From Sphaeroforma sirkka (taxonomy: Eukaryota > Opisthokonta > Ichthyosporea > Ichthyophonida): DNA of 56,015 nucleotides. The number at the start of each line of letters is the position of its first letter. Position 1 is the first letter of the stretch. This document shows positions 1 through 18,851 of the stretch, one piece after another. The DNA lies in the NCBI GenBank assembly GCA_001586965.3, contig LUCW03000181.1, positions 35,001-91,015 on the forward strand. The letters run 5' to 3'. The translations under genes were made by a program, and so were the position numbers. The notes beneath the pieces were generated by a model. The model saw only the letters and a list, made by a program, of their open reading frames with translations, did no database searches and was not told the DNA's origin.

Positions 1-8223
<8,223 letters not shown>

Positions 8224-9307
8224 GACGCTCAAACCCCCTGTATTCTAAGCTCCTATGCGAAATTCTGTTGCGAGCAAGCTCGAGAGACCTGTGCGATATG
8301 TAAACTAACAACGTGTCCGAGCCGCCATACGTCTTGAAATTTTGCAGCGTTCTTGTAAAATACTTTGTATGCAATAAGCTGAATCTCGCGTCAGGACTCC
8401 TGTCTTATGCGATGGTGAAACTCGTGCTACCCCAGTGAACCCTGTAGGTATTCGTCGGACAGTATACACTTAATATATAGCACTATGAGTTATGAGTATA
8501 TACGATATTTAACACTACGAGTTGTGACTGCAGTGACTGAATTATGATCCGATTAGAGACTTATTTACGATAGTTTGTCGAGTTTATAGCATGCATGCAC
8601 AATAGCACAAGAATTAAAATATATTTGTCTGAATCTAATGATGCCTAACGCCATATGCAACTGATATGCGTCTAAAATATTGCGACAATAGCTCTCAAAT
8701 ATTTTCCCACACTCGCCAGTCGCCACTGTCCCATACTGACACTGAGACACTCTCACCCTATAACCAAATCTGAAATCAGGAGGGGTTGATGAGCCGCTGA
8801 GCGGGTAAATGAACAGTTTTTTTTTAGATTTGACGCAATGAGATGTATACGTACATAAAATTACAACGAGTGCGTTTTAATTTTTAAAACATTTAAAAAC
8901 CATTGAAGGGCAGCACAGCCAGCACTTCTGCCGCGAGTTTACTTAACCCTTATATGATTCACTTAACTAATTTATATCCAATACATTTCTATTTATTTGA
9001 GTTCATTACAAGCAGTGAAATAGCGATATTTTTAAAAACGGAGTAGATTCTGTATTTTTTTAAATTTGGTTTACAAATTTTTCAGCCTCAGCGGGCTCAG
9101 CACTCAGGTATCCGTATTAGTAAAGTAAATTTCATTTTTAACAAACTCATCTCTCTAATATTCGGAAAAAAATACTAATTAACGTTAACTAATTGGATAA
9201 ATTTAGCTGGAACACAATCAGTTATCCTCTTTTATATATATTTTTAAAGAAAACAAAACACAAAGTATCTAGAATGTCTTTATACGGCAATGATGAAAAT
9301 AAAATTA
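8224..9307. other. Intergenic region upstream of the RTK
   Basis: No supported gene. It should contain the RTK promoter and 5'UTR. A TATATATTAAG-like stretch lies about 250 nt upstream of the ATG on the minus strand, but nothing marks it as functional. The rest is AT-rich. Confidence 0.5.
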
Positions 9308-9803
9308 TTAACCACTTCAGGCCCAGTTTCCTACCAGTCTCGTACTCCAACTTTTTCGAGTTTACTTTGCTTTTGAGATGTAATTAGCGCGATTTTAGCT
9401 CCATTTGTTGCACTTGTTGTATTAGTTCGTTGTCGGCCTCAGAGGAGAGGTCGACGTATGTTAGACACGAATAGTGTCAACTGTAAAACCATGGGCGAAT
9501 CCGAAGCAATAGCTAAGACAGAGGACGCCTATACACATGTGTCTAACTGTTAACATATGCCAAGCCCTTAAGACCGACAAGGACCTAACATAAGTGCAAC
9601 AAATGGGTTGTATCCGCGCTACAATATCTATTTAAGTCAAGCGCTTTCAGCCGACAGTTAACAAACAAGCGGCAGAAACAAACACATCTCACAAGTGCTT
9701 AAAATCACGCTAATTACATTAATACACCTATATCGCTTAAAAGGAAATTAAACTCGAAAAAGTATGTATGAGACTGGTAGGAAACTGGGCCTGAAGTGGT
9801 TAA
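9308..9803. mobile_element. TTAA-bounded foldback element (non-autonomous, piggyBac-like candidate)
   Basis: Terminal inverted repeats begin TTAACCACTTCAGGCCCAG and match the reverse complement of the other end for about 35 bases with few changes. Weaker inverted matches continue inward (GTAATTAGCGYGATTTTA; CATTTGTTGCACTT) and outward (CTTTATACGG). There is no transposase. The TTAA at both edges fits piggyBac target duplication. Outward similarity beyond the TTAA means the true ends could lie near 9275 and 9837 instead. Confidence 0.65.
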
Positions 9804-10137
9804 AAAAATTATTTTCACAGTACCGTATAAAGATATTCGACTATGGCCTATGGCCCGGGGTCTTGGGGAGGAAAAAAATTCAAACCCGTGGCACTAAACT
9901 GAAACTACAATAAAAGTGTAAATATTTATTTACAATAGAAAATGTTTATCAATAGAAAAGTCGCTAGTATGTAGTCTGGATTGCAAGATTGGAACCCCAT
10001 TATTCAAAATGTTCTACTTTAAAGAGTAAATAACTAAAAGTATGTACTATGTAGGCAGGAGTTGGCCTGTTGGGCCGCTGCGCCTGCCCGCTGGGCGAAG
10101 GCAGCAGGGCGCAGGGGTAAACAAAATTCAAATTTGA
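9804..10137. other. Non-coding, AT-rich to GC-rich transition
   Basis: No gene-like frame and no repeat that I can classify. GC content rises sharply from about 10060. Confidence 0.4.
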
Positions 10138-10219
10138 GTTCAGCGACTGCGAGAGCCCAGGGCCACCAGCCAGAGAGCGTTCAGCGACTGCGAGAGCCCA
10201 GGGCCACCAGCCAGAGAGC
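10138..10219. repeat. 41-bp direct tandem duplication in a GC-rich islet
   Basis: Two exact 41-bp copies start GTTCAGCGACTGCGAGAGCC. They sit in a GC-rich islet (about 10060-10440) made of CCCAG/CCAGAG and GGGGCCTG words, unlike the surrounding AT-rich DNA. The overlapping open frames have repetitive, unrecognisable products, so I do not call a gene. Confidence 0.8.
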
Positions 10220-11020
10220 CCCAGAGCCCCATACTCTCCACTGTCTCCAGAGACCGGCAGCCAGAGGCCAGGCCCGCCAGAGGGCCACTGCCCAATCCTC
10301 AGCGACTCAGTCTCCACGGTCTCTCTAGCTCCTCTACTAGAGTCTCCATTCTCCACATAAACCCTGCGACCTGCACCTGGGGGCCTGGGGGGCTGGGTGC
10401 CTGGGGGCCTGCCTCACGGAGTCCCGCTCTCGGAGTCGTGGAATAAAAAAAGAACTGTCTCAAGTCAGACTCTCATCCCTCAACAAGGGGTCATGGAAAT
10501 TTATATTATTATTATTACTGTTTATATATTTTATTTACTTCCTAAATCAAAAAAAAAAACATTTGTTTCGTTTTGTATATTTAGTTATATGTACATGAGC
10601 CAAGCACAGATGCAGCCTGCAGGCCTGCAGCAGTAACGAGCGTGATCGAGAGTTCGAGACTCACTCTCGTCTGCAGAGAGAGAGAGTCGGAGACTGAGAG
10701 GACATATTTATGCCATTTCACCCTCCTGAAAAAGAGAGCAGACTCCAAAAACGAAATACTATTTCCAAGCGTTTTTGGGAGGTACGAAAATAGCCAGACC
10801 ATACTCCATCAGGCGTCATCACCCTTATGGATTCTTGATATTAAATATTTAGGTCATGGACTCATTGAATCATGGGCTCAGCCGCTCATGGCCCACTAAA
10901 CCCTAAAACCCTAAACCCTAAACCCTAACCCTAAAAGCCTTTGGATCGGACATTTCTTGCGCCTAAAAAATGCCTAAAAAACTTCTGACTAAAACCCATG
11001 GCTAACAAGCGTAGTACTGG
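10220..11020. other. Non-coding region with GAGACT-rich simple sequence
   Basis: Contains the end of the GC-rich islet, a GAGAGA/GAGACT-rich patch (10632-10705) and the telomere-like tract. It probably includes the 3' flank of element F, but I could not delimit an LTR. No gene supported. Confidence 0.4.
10895..10936. repeat. Interstitial telomere-like (CCCTAAA)n tract
   Basis: About five units of CCCTAAA with slight variants (CCCTAAAA, CCCTAA), the TTTAGGG-type telomere sequence. It lies just beyond the 3' end of retroelement F, in the middle of the window, so it is interstitial here. Confidence 0.8.
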
Positions 11021-12097
11021 CTAAACCCCTTTTTTATGTTTATGACAAACATTATGACTATGTATGTAGATTCTGCGTAAAGGCTTTAAGTAATGAGAAA
11101 GATGCGGTACCGAATCCGAGAAGAAGTTAACAAACCCACACACAGAGTTCACATCTCTTCCAGTAATTGGTGTTGATAAATCCAACAGAAACTGTTTCTT
11201 GCCAGGATCAATTTCTACCCCTGCTGCAGATACTTTGTAGCCAAGTAAGTGTATAGTATCTTTAGCAAAAGTACACTTGTCTTCGTTAATCTTAAGTTTA
11301 GCATGATTAAGTCGCTTTAAGACTTCTTTAACGAGTTTAGCATGTTCATGTGCTGTCTTTGTAAAGATAACTATATCATCTAAATAGACTGATACGTTAT
11401 ACGACAGATCCGCAAATAGTTCCATCATAACTTGTTGGAAGAAAGAAGGTAACATGTGTAAGCCTTGGCTCCAACTCACGTAGTTATGTGAAGGACACTT
11501 TAACTTAGAGAAGTCGACGTTTGTTAAGTCAAGTCTAACGTACCCATTAGAGAACTTAAACATACACCAGTCAGTTATTGCAATCTTCCTGTTGCGTATA
11601 ATTAAGTCCATAATTATATCGGTGAAGTGCGGAATCATATCCTTTGCTTCACCTTCCGGAGGTTTAGGTATCTTTAACATATTATCATCTGACTGATCTT
11701 TATTCGGGTCTAGCCCATTAGGCAGACCAGTGAGTGTTTTACCTAAACTGAGAAAATCAGTCATACCTATAATTAAATCGTATTTCTGAGACATGTCAGT
11801 AACGATTAGGTGAGTCTTCACTTCTCTTCTATCTGACAGCATTATGTGTGCATAGTCAATGGCTTGTTCGCAAGTAGTAACTTTGCCATTTCCCAAGATT
11901 AAATCAGTTGTTTCGTTATGGACAGCTATATCTGTAGCGTAGGCTACTCGGCATGAGATAGCAGAGACTTCAGCCCCTGGATCAAATAGTGCCATAACTT
12001 TTTCTCCATTTACGAAAACTGTTTGAAAGATACGTTCATCTCCTTTGGTATAGATTTTATTGAACATTTTCTCATAATCTTGCTCTAGTGCGCACAT
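11021..12097 (-). pseudogene. Element F protease and reverse transcriptase (truncated pol)
   Basis: 358 open codons. The retropepsin region reads MALFDPGAEVSAIS, with DPG where D-T/S-G is expected, and LIIGMTDFL as the flap-partner strand. RT follows with a shortened fingers region, VRLDLTNVDFSK, SQGLHMLPSFFQQVM and an intact YLDD catalytic box (YLDDIVIF), then LLGYKVSAAGVEIDPGK. The link between protease and RT is shorter than usual. The reading frame ends before RNase H. Confidence 0.75.
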
Positions 12098-12106
12098 ATG
12101 GTACTG

Positions 12107-12340
12107 TCAGTGCTTAACTTGGACGTCTGGTAAGTCCTTGCAACCCTCTTTGTGCCAACCGTTAGTACCCTTGCAAGTAGCACACTCTTTCATATAGTGT
12201 CCAAAATCTGGCTTGCCTGGTGCACACTTAACAGGGTCGTGTCTACCATTCCACTTGCCATTACGTTTTGTGAGGTTGTAACCACACTTCTTGCAAGGCG
12301 CTCTCACCTTCTTATCACCTTTCGGTTCGGTAGAAGTAGA
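12107..12340 (-). pseudogene. Element F zinc-binding nucleocapsid segment
   Basis: Instead of a CCHC knuckle it has two Cys/His clusters, CKKCGYNLTKRNG with downstream His and Cys, then CATCKGTNGWHKEGC. This looks like a double zinc-ribbon-like module. Element D has a similar CEDCAGTGGCHK, so the arrangement belongs to the family. A frame change in a G6 run separates it from gag, and a stop at its end separates it from the protease. Confidence 0.6.
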
Positions 12341-14142
12341 GCCAGTACCCCCCTCCAGTAGTAGTGCGAGGTTTCTTAGTACTACGCGCAGTATTAGTCT
12401 CTACTGCGTTTCGCTTAGTGGGCTGGGTGTAGCTCGTGGTACTAAGTACTCTAGTAGAGGAATTGGTATGCATGTGTACTATCTTCTCAAAGACAGACCA
12501 AGGCATAGATCGCAAATCACCATAGGCGATGATGTCATCATTGACTTTCTTAAAGAGGTTAGCTCCCAGAGTCTCCATCATCTGACAAATTAATAAATAT
12601 TCGCCAGTATAGGTACGACCACCCATCCGAGTATTCATATGTGTCATATGAGCTAGAGCACCTCGAATAGTGGTATCGTTCGCAAAGAACTTGCGAGACT
12701 CTAGAAGTTCACGGTCACGTGCATCTTCAAAAAAAGGTGTTAAGTATATTATCACGCAACTGGTGCCAGGGTAGGGCTTTCCAGTTGGGCTCATGAACCT
12801 TCAAGATAGTTCGCCATTCACCTGGCTCACAGAAATGAATAAAGGCATTCATCATCTGCTTATCCCTAAGGCTGGCAGACTCCTTAAGTTGGTCGAAGGC
12901 CTTCAGTGTCTCCACTGTACTCTCATTAGTAGAGAAATCGACCTCAGCCTGCGCGTTACCTAGCTGCTTTATAAAGCTTGGTTCTAAGTGTTCACGAGGC
13001 TCATGCTCAGTGCTACGGGCTGCTAGTGCCAAGATGATGTCTATTTCCTTTCTCTTGTTATCGATTAGATAGCGAATGTTATCCTCTTTCCTATCGTCAA
13101 GGTCAGAGTCATCCAATAGACGGTCCTCAAGGACTTGCATACCAGAGCGTAATAGCCTGAGACGAGTATGTCTGGTTCTCACTTCCTCATCCTCAGGATT
13201 AGAGCGGGAACTCTCTAACGAGGTACTGGTGTAGCGATTGCCAAAATCGTGATTACCAGGGTTAGTTGGCAAATGAGGGTCGATATTACGACGATGGTAA
13301 GCCTCATCGAGTTCCATACGATCATATCCTCTGACAGGGTTAGGTTTGTCAAGAGGATGGTCGATGGTAGCATCAGAGCTATAGAGATTGAATTTTGAAA
13401 TATTATCTCTCTCGCCAGTGGTAACTGGCTTAGTGGTAAACATACTGGCTGGTAAACCAGTAGGTCTCGGGTTCAAAACCCGGCCCGAATTTTTTTTCTT
13501 CTTCGGTATAGGAAGAATATCAGCCAAGTGGGACACGATAGAGGGGTCCACAACTGCTGCTGCCGCTAGCTCCTTCAAGAGCGCTTCAGTGCGGTTCAAT
13601 TGGCGTCGAGATTGAGAGGATCCAACCACTCGTTGTCGAGTTATGGCGTCCTCAGCTTCGGCCCCAAGATTTGAGCTGAATGGAATGGCTTCTCCATCGA
13701 TGACGAAACCGAAATTTTCGGACAGGTCCAATACTTCCTTTTCACGCCGGATTTGTGCTGGAGTGTCCTTTAGATGTGGAGTTGTAATGCCCCCGACATT
13801 CGTATCCACGAATTTTCCAGCCTTTCGACGTTTATCCCCAATATTTGACGGCACGTGGTCAGGGGGCAAGCTGGGGTCCTGAGCTTCACTCCTAGGTGAT
13901 ACACGGACGCTGGCGAGCCTTTCCGCGGTAGTAGATACCTCTTCTTCCAAGGCTTTAGGATCCGACGAGTCATCCTCAGAATAATCCTCTGTACCAACCT
14001 CAGAATTTGCTTCCCCAACAGTATCCTCGGCAGGCTCAACTCCAGACAGGCTAGGTGTTTCCACAGGGACCTCAGGAACCTCGGCAGGCTTAGCAGGCTT
14101 AGAGCTAGCGGCTCCCTTGCCTTTAGAAGTACCCTTAGCCAT
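12315..14142 (-). pseudogene. Element F gag (frameshifted)
   Basis: Starts at ATG 14142 (MAKGTSKGKG), with a Lys/Ala/Pro-rich then acidic N-terminus and a helical capsid-like region after about residue 350 (TEHEPREHLEPSFIKQLGN, ESASLRDKQMMNAFIHF). The frame is lost in a 7-T run near 12735, where ...NTFF stops. The next frame carries on smoothly with EDARDRELLESRKFF to 12315. It would package the element RNA. Identification as gag rests on position and composition. The tRNA-like sequence at 13419-13497 lies within it. Confidence 0.65.
13419..13497 (+). other. tRNA-Thr-like sequence inside gag of element F (antisense)
   Basis: TGGCTTAGTGG (13426-13436) fits a pol III A box and GGTTCAAAACC (13470-13480) a B box, at tRNA-like spacing and followed by eight T. 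A T-arm (CGGG/CCCG around TTCAAAA) folds. An anticodon-like stem ACTGG/CCAGT encloses an 8-nt loop containing GGT, one base too long. The two acceptor halves do not pair. I read it as a degenerate tRNA or tRNA-derived insert, not a functional tRNA. Confidence 0.5.
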
Positions 14143-14253
14143 AGTATTTGCTGGATAGTAAATCGATGTCAGACAGTCTAGAAGCAGTACACTACTGTAA
14201 CTACTAAATAACTGAAAAATATGTAAACTTCGATGGAAATTACTAGGTTTCAA

Positions 14254-14764
14254 ACTATATTAAACTAAAATACAATTTAGTCAGTTAGGATTTAGCAGTG
14301 GTAGCTTGTGTAAGAATGATCGGGACTGCCTCTTGTTAAGAGCCTAAATATCCTCGATCACACAGGGCGTACCTCTAGCTGTTCTTTATTGGATAATTTT
14401 CACTAGAAGTACTAAGTGTTCATGACCACATGCCTAATTTGTAGATAGACATAATGACGTAAGTCACTTTGATACATTGGCTGATATAAATAAAGTTCCA
14501 TCTGAAGAAAAGTTAAAAAAAGAAAAAGACTTATTGGATTTTGGAGATTGGCGGGAGGACCAAAATCTATAAGTAGTAGTTCGGAGATTATAAAATTTAG
14601 TTTATAATATCCTACATCTACTAATGTCTCAAATAGGTCCAAGTAGATGAGTCATACCAAATACTCAGGCTATTGGAGCCATCAAAGTGAATTTAGAACA
14701 CTTTGGAAATATTGGAAAAAGAGCTTGTATTATATTATTTAAAATACAAATAAATATCAATGTA
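14254..14764. other. Non-coding stretch between elements
   Basis: AT-rich, no recognisable gene. It includes what would be the 5' leader of element F (minus strand). A 76-codon open frame (14412-14642) has no recognisable motif. Confidence 0.4.
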
Positions 14765-15470
14765 TTATCTCAATTGATCTTGATATTTTAGACTGGCCGG
14801 AGGCCGTATTTCTACAGTACACGCATCCACAGCAACTGTGATTGTCGTGGCAGGGTAAACGAGAAGGGATGTACCCGTTTATCTGTCGAGTATATGGATC
14901 CAAGAACAAATAACCTGGCGTACTTCCTCAGAAACTCCAATGTGCGTCTGGTGAGAGGGGTTATAACGTAGTAGCCAAAAAAAAAATTGAGTATTTATGG
15001 TCGTGCTTGTGGAAATATGGCACACAGCCAAATGAGACATCTGCCAAGTGAGACGATGTCATTAGCGGTTTCGGTTGTGCGAGAGCGCCATGCGTGCAGC
15101 AGCAAGTTGTACGAGTGCAACTTATGTGCGCTAAGGCCAACCGTACGGGCCTTGATATCCATAAGCACACCAATGTATTCCGTTACAGTAACTGAGGTTA
15201 CTTCTCAAAGGCGATTGGGATGCCGAGGAAGGTAAACAGTGCGCAGATCTTGGCTGCTTCTTGTTTGTCCCTGCCAGGACCATGTATCGCCAGAAAACCG
15301 TCAACAAAGCGGCAGATATCCAAGCTTGCAGATAGAAAGATAAAGTCGATAGCGGCGCCCAGGCGCTTAAAGATCTGTGGTCTACTATGTAGACCAAATT
15401 GTACGGCCTATCTCGTGGTGCTCAAACACGAATCCGACCAACGGTATATTTAGAGACCGAATTCGAGTTC
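14765..15470 (-). pseudogene. DIRS-like reverse transcriptase and RNase H, decayed
   Basis: Minus-strand frames broken by stops and shifts read FGLHSRPQIFKRLG, then ICRFVDGFLAIHGPG, TFLGIPIAFEK, YIGVLMDIKARTVGL, DIVSLGRCLIWLCAIFP and finally ITVAVDACT. This order matches DIRS-type RT (FGL-SxP-IF, catalytic box, FLG-I-EK, GKL-like helix) followed by the RNase H beta-1 strand with its Asp. The Y-x-D-D box is F-V-D-G, so it is catalytically dead. No tyrosine recombinase or split repeats were found. Confidence 0.5.
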
Positions 15471-16073
15471 AACGGAAAAAACTACTGACAGCGTTGATCC
15501 CGCGGGTGTGACAGCTACAATGTCAAGTACTTTACGGAGCTTGATTTGTCTGAGTTCTCTGGATGCTATCTTACAATTGATACTCGAGTGACGAGGGTAA
15601 GATAAGTGATGGATGCGACAGACTTTGCGAGAGCCGTCGGATTGCAGTTTCTATATAACCCCGATAGGGGATAGGTAGTAATATGGGTATGTGCGTACTT
15701 CGGATAATGATAAAGGGCCGATAAGTACGTTTTGTTCCAGTTCTTTTGTATCTGAGGCTCTTAGCCATGGTATATGCTCTAACAGATGGTAGTGTTTGCC
15801 AATATAAGAGGGTGTGCCTCGTTCTGTGTGCGGTTTCGAGTGAGTGTGGGTGTAGACGTAACTGATGGCAAAGAAGCTTGTTTGTTGAAGTGTATGTGTG
15901 AGGATACAGTACTGCGGGGTGGATGTGTGTGAGTGTGCTTGAGAGACTCAAGCGTGGTTAGGGGCAATATGTGCGTTGGGTGTGCTGCAACCAGGAACAT
16001 TGCATGTGTGCGAGAAACAACAACTCGTGCGTGTATATGAACGAGCCGAATTGTAGTCCAAACACTCACGAAA

Positions 16074-16700
16074 TTAAGACACATACGAGCGCTTGTTACT
16101 GTTATTACATGTGCAGAAACGAGCTTCTAACAGGCAGCGGTGACATGTCGCATTCGGGCGACGATTAATATCTAGGGTAAGAAATGTAGCAAGCAGTTGT
16201 GGGAGTAGCACTGCGTATTGGGTGAACTCGTTGTATGAGACTACCAGTGCGAGAAGTGTTTCGTCACACCAAGCTACACTCTCTGGGGTGTGTGTGTTTA
16301 ACCAGCCAGCCATAAGTATAAGGTAGGCGATCATATCGCCAATAGCGGCGTCGTTGGTTCTAAAATTAGGTGTAAAGCCCTATATAACCAAAGCGCAATT
16401 GTGCTGCATGCATAATATCCGCTGCTGAATAAAAGGGTTCACGCTTATTGCGCACACGCACAGTTCTCTCAGCAAAAGCTATTACATCGTTGTCGTTAAT
16501 AGAGTTTGCAACAGGGCGGTTATTCTTCTTGGTCTCTGCCAACGACAACTTATCTTTGATTGTTTTGGCCTCGAGTACCTCCGGTAGTGACTGCCCTATC
16601 GTAGCCAGTATAGTCTTCATTCCGCTACCATGGCGGGAGAGGACTGAGACAATACCCTTCAGTTGTTCAATCGAGGTGTTCTGTTTTGAATCAAGTTTTA
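16074..16700 (-). pseudogene. Coding-like segment upstream of the DIRS-like RT (possible gag)
   Basis: Two adjoining minus-strand frames give about 180 residues: IEQLKGIVSVLSRHGSG to RFGYIGLYT, then after a frame change MIAYLILMAGWLNTHTPES, with regular helix-like composition. Position 5' of the RT suggests a gag-like protein of the same element. I recognise no family motif. Confidence 0.35.
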
Positions 16701-16809
16701 AATATCATTGCTGGATACCGCAGCAGACTTCTCACCTGTTGATGTGGTGGGATTTGGTTTTGGTGTGGAAATATTTGGAGGAGTTGCGTTGGTGGTGGTA
16801 GTGGATAGT

Positions 16810-17960
16810 ATTAGAGGTGTTGTTGGGAGAGAGAAATAGACTGAGGGGCGGGGTAGCCAAAATTCTTCGCTATCTTTGTTAAGTTTTCTTCGTGATAGGC
16901 TAGTTCACGAAGAGTTTCTGCGTGGTTAAGCACTCCTTGTGCTGTGGATTTGGTGGTGGTGGTATCCTGTGTGATTGACGGTTATGGCTAGATCTCCGTC
17001 GGTGGGTTCGGCAGTAGCAGGTGTTGTGAATATATTACCAAGGACTTTGTAAGGAGACTGCCGAGATTGATACGCAAACTGCTATCCTCATTACTAGAGG
17101 GAGTTTGCTTGCGGTAGTGTGTGAGCGAGAGTGTAAATTTGTTTCTAACCCTACTATTTATACGTATAACTTACACTAGTATCCTATGTGTATCTAATTG
17201 CTAACACATTACGTCTTCGTGCGCTAGGCCTTTCTACTCGCTATCTCTACTGGTAAAATCTAAATCACTATCTCTATTTGCCATCCTAAAGCCCCGGGCT
17301 TTTCGAAGCCGGAGTACAAAAAGCCACGGCTCTCAATTTGTACAGCTTTGCCGTAAAAGCAAAATAAAAACATTTAGTCATGATTTTTAGGCATAAAGGG
17401 TTTTAGTCATAATCTTAGTCCATAGATATTTAGGTAAAAGAGTGATCTTTGGATCGAGTCACTTCGGAAAACGTTGCATGTCCTGGAGAAAATGATATTT
17501 TCCGACTATGTAGTATACATGATGCCAGTGAGTGGGATATGTACAACGTCAGAAACCGAACTTGGTGCACCTGCTCACAGTGATGAGTGTACTCAGGCCT
17601 GAGGGCCTCAGGCCCTCGATCATGAGTATTTATAAAATGCACATCCAATGCTCCTGAGGTCTGGGGGCTGGGATCCTACTAGTCCCTACTCTCTAGTAGT
17701 CCTATGACCCTGTGTTCACACTTCACAGTTGCAGTCACTTGCGTACTTTTATTTTGCTAACTATTGTTCGGTATAACTTGATAAATACAACGTTGAGACT
17801 TTAGAGCAGACTCTCGAGAGTTGAGACCTGAGGGCTGAGAGGTTGAGACTGAGACTCTGATAGTCTGAGACTGAGAGTTGAGATATGAAATGCTGAGAGG
17901 CAGAGCCGCAGAGTTGAGAATTGACACCGGCCCATTTTGTATTGGAATTGTGGGCTGACT
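16810..17960. other. Non-coding stretch with GAGACT-rich simple repeats
   Basis: No supported gene. It contains a GGCCTGAGGGCCTCAGG-type palindrome near 17595 and a GAGACT/CTGAGA-rich patch (17795-17925) that resembles the one at 10632-10705. Confidence 0.35.
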
Positions 17961-17977
17961 CAGTGCTAGCCGTCGCA

Positions 17978-18190
17978 TCATCCGTCACCATAGAATGTCT
18001 GTCCAGATTCGTATTGCCATGATCCGCTCGAAGATTTTCTTACCGACTCCACCTGACGCTCCTTCTCTATCTCTAACTTACCTGTTGAATCGCGGAGCTT
18101 GACCCGGATGTTGACGCCATCCACAGTTTGCACCATTGCATCATGCTGAGCCATCAGCTCATTAGAATTTACACGTGTGACGACAGCCAT
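17978..18190 (-). CDS. Uncharacterised coding-like segment
   Basis: MAVVTRVNSNELMAQHDAMV starts 70 open codons with plausible composition (VNIRVKLRDSTGKLEIEKERQ). A good splice donor (GTAAGA, minus strand) follows VES near 18045, so the true exon may end there. It lies just downstream of the E2-like fragment and could belong with it. No family recognised. Confidence 0.3.
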   Translation of the reverse strand: MAVVTRVNSNELMAQHDAMVQTVDGVNIRVKLRDSTGKLEIEKERQVESVRKSSSGSWQYESGQTFYGDG

Positions 18191-18247
18191 GTACGGAGTG
18201 TTTGGCCCCCATGAGGGTACAGTCGGCGTACGGGTTTGACTCGAACC

Positions 18248-18631
18248 CTAATCCCCGCCAAACCAGTCGTGGTAGATATTGCATTGTCTCGATGTAGTCG
18301 CTACAAATTTGTAGCCAGGTGAAGGAGCAACCCCTGATGGATACCCACACGGTAAACTAATTTCTCCGAAGAACGTGTCATCCTTAGGTGACACTACAAA
18401 CGTGTACATATCAATTCCCCATGTACTGTCCCCCGGCTCGTCCGAGGCATAATAAGAAAACTGCTTATTACGCTTGCTGACAAGCGATTGTATCTCTAAC
18501 TTTGGCCATCTATCTTTGGCCCGAGTAATGGCCTTGGGGTTCACTCGCTGAGCTTTACTCTTCCGGATGACTACTATTAAGATAAGATTCAAGCCTTCAG
18601 AAACAATGTGGCTATTGTCAGATATCCACAC
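18248..18631 (-). pseudogene. Possible ubiquitin-conjugating (E2)-like fragment
   Basis: The product contains YYASDEPGDSTWGIDMYTF, VSPKDDTFFGEISLPCGYP and YKFVAT. The spacing resembles the E2 core (P-x-D-x-x-W-x-F-x-V-x-x-P-x-D-T-x-F-x-G, then LPxxYP and F-x-T), closest in style to Ubc6/UBE2J. The catalytic Cys region is absent before the stop. It could be an exon of a larger gene, a pseudogene or chance. Confidence 0.3.
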
Positions 18632-18851
18632 GGGTTTCCAAGCTCCTCAACTCTAGCGGTCAATCAAACGTTACACAATATTTAAAACGTCGTCAACGGT
18701 ATTGGGCTCTACACTAAATGGGCAATCCCAAAACTCCTAAAGAGTCTAGGGATGCACTCAGTCACTGCGTTGACACAACTCATTATCTCCGACGTTTGCC
18801 AAACTTGTCGCTACTATAGCTTGGAGTTGTCTGATGGTAAGGACCCTCATT

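Larger units (their letters stand above)
11021..14142 (-). mobile_element. Ty3/gypsy-like retrotransposon F, decayed and 3'-truncated
   Basis: Order on the minus strand: gag, zinc-binding segment, retropepsin, RT. RNase H and integrase are missing after 11021. Frame breaks fall in homopolymer runs (a T run near 12735, a G run near 12350). RT and zinc motifs relate it to elements D/E rather than to A/B. No LTR pair was identified. Confidence 0.75.

Noticed and set aside
10062-10328. 88-codon open frame in the GC-rich islet
   Set aside because: Repetitive composition from the 41-bp duplication, no motif and an equally open antisense frame.
10640-10665. GAGTTCGAGACTC as a pol III B box
   Set aside because: No A box at suitable distance; lies in GAGACT simple sequence.
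13419-13497. Functional tRNA-Thr gene
   Set aside because: Acceptor strands do not pair and the anticodon loop has eight bases; kept only as a tRNA-like sequence.
16448-16801. Plus-strand 117-codon open frame
   Set aside because: Antisense to the gag-like minus-strand frame at 16366-16690, whose composition is more protein-like.
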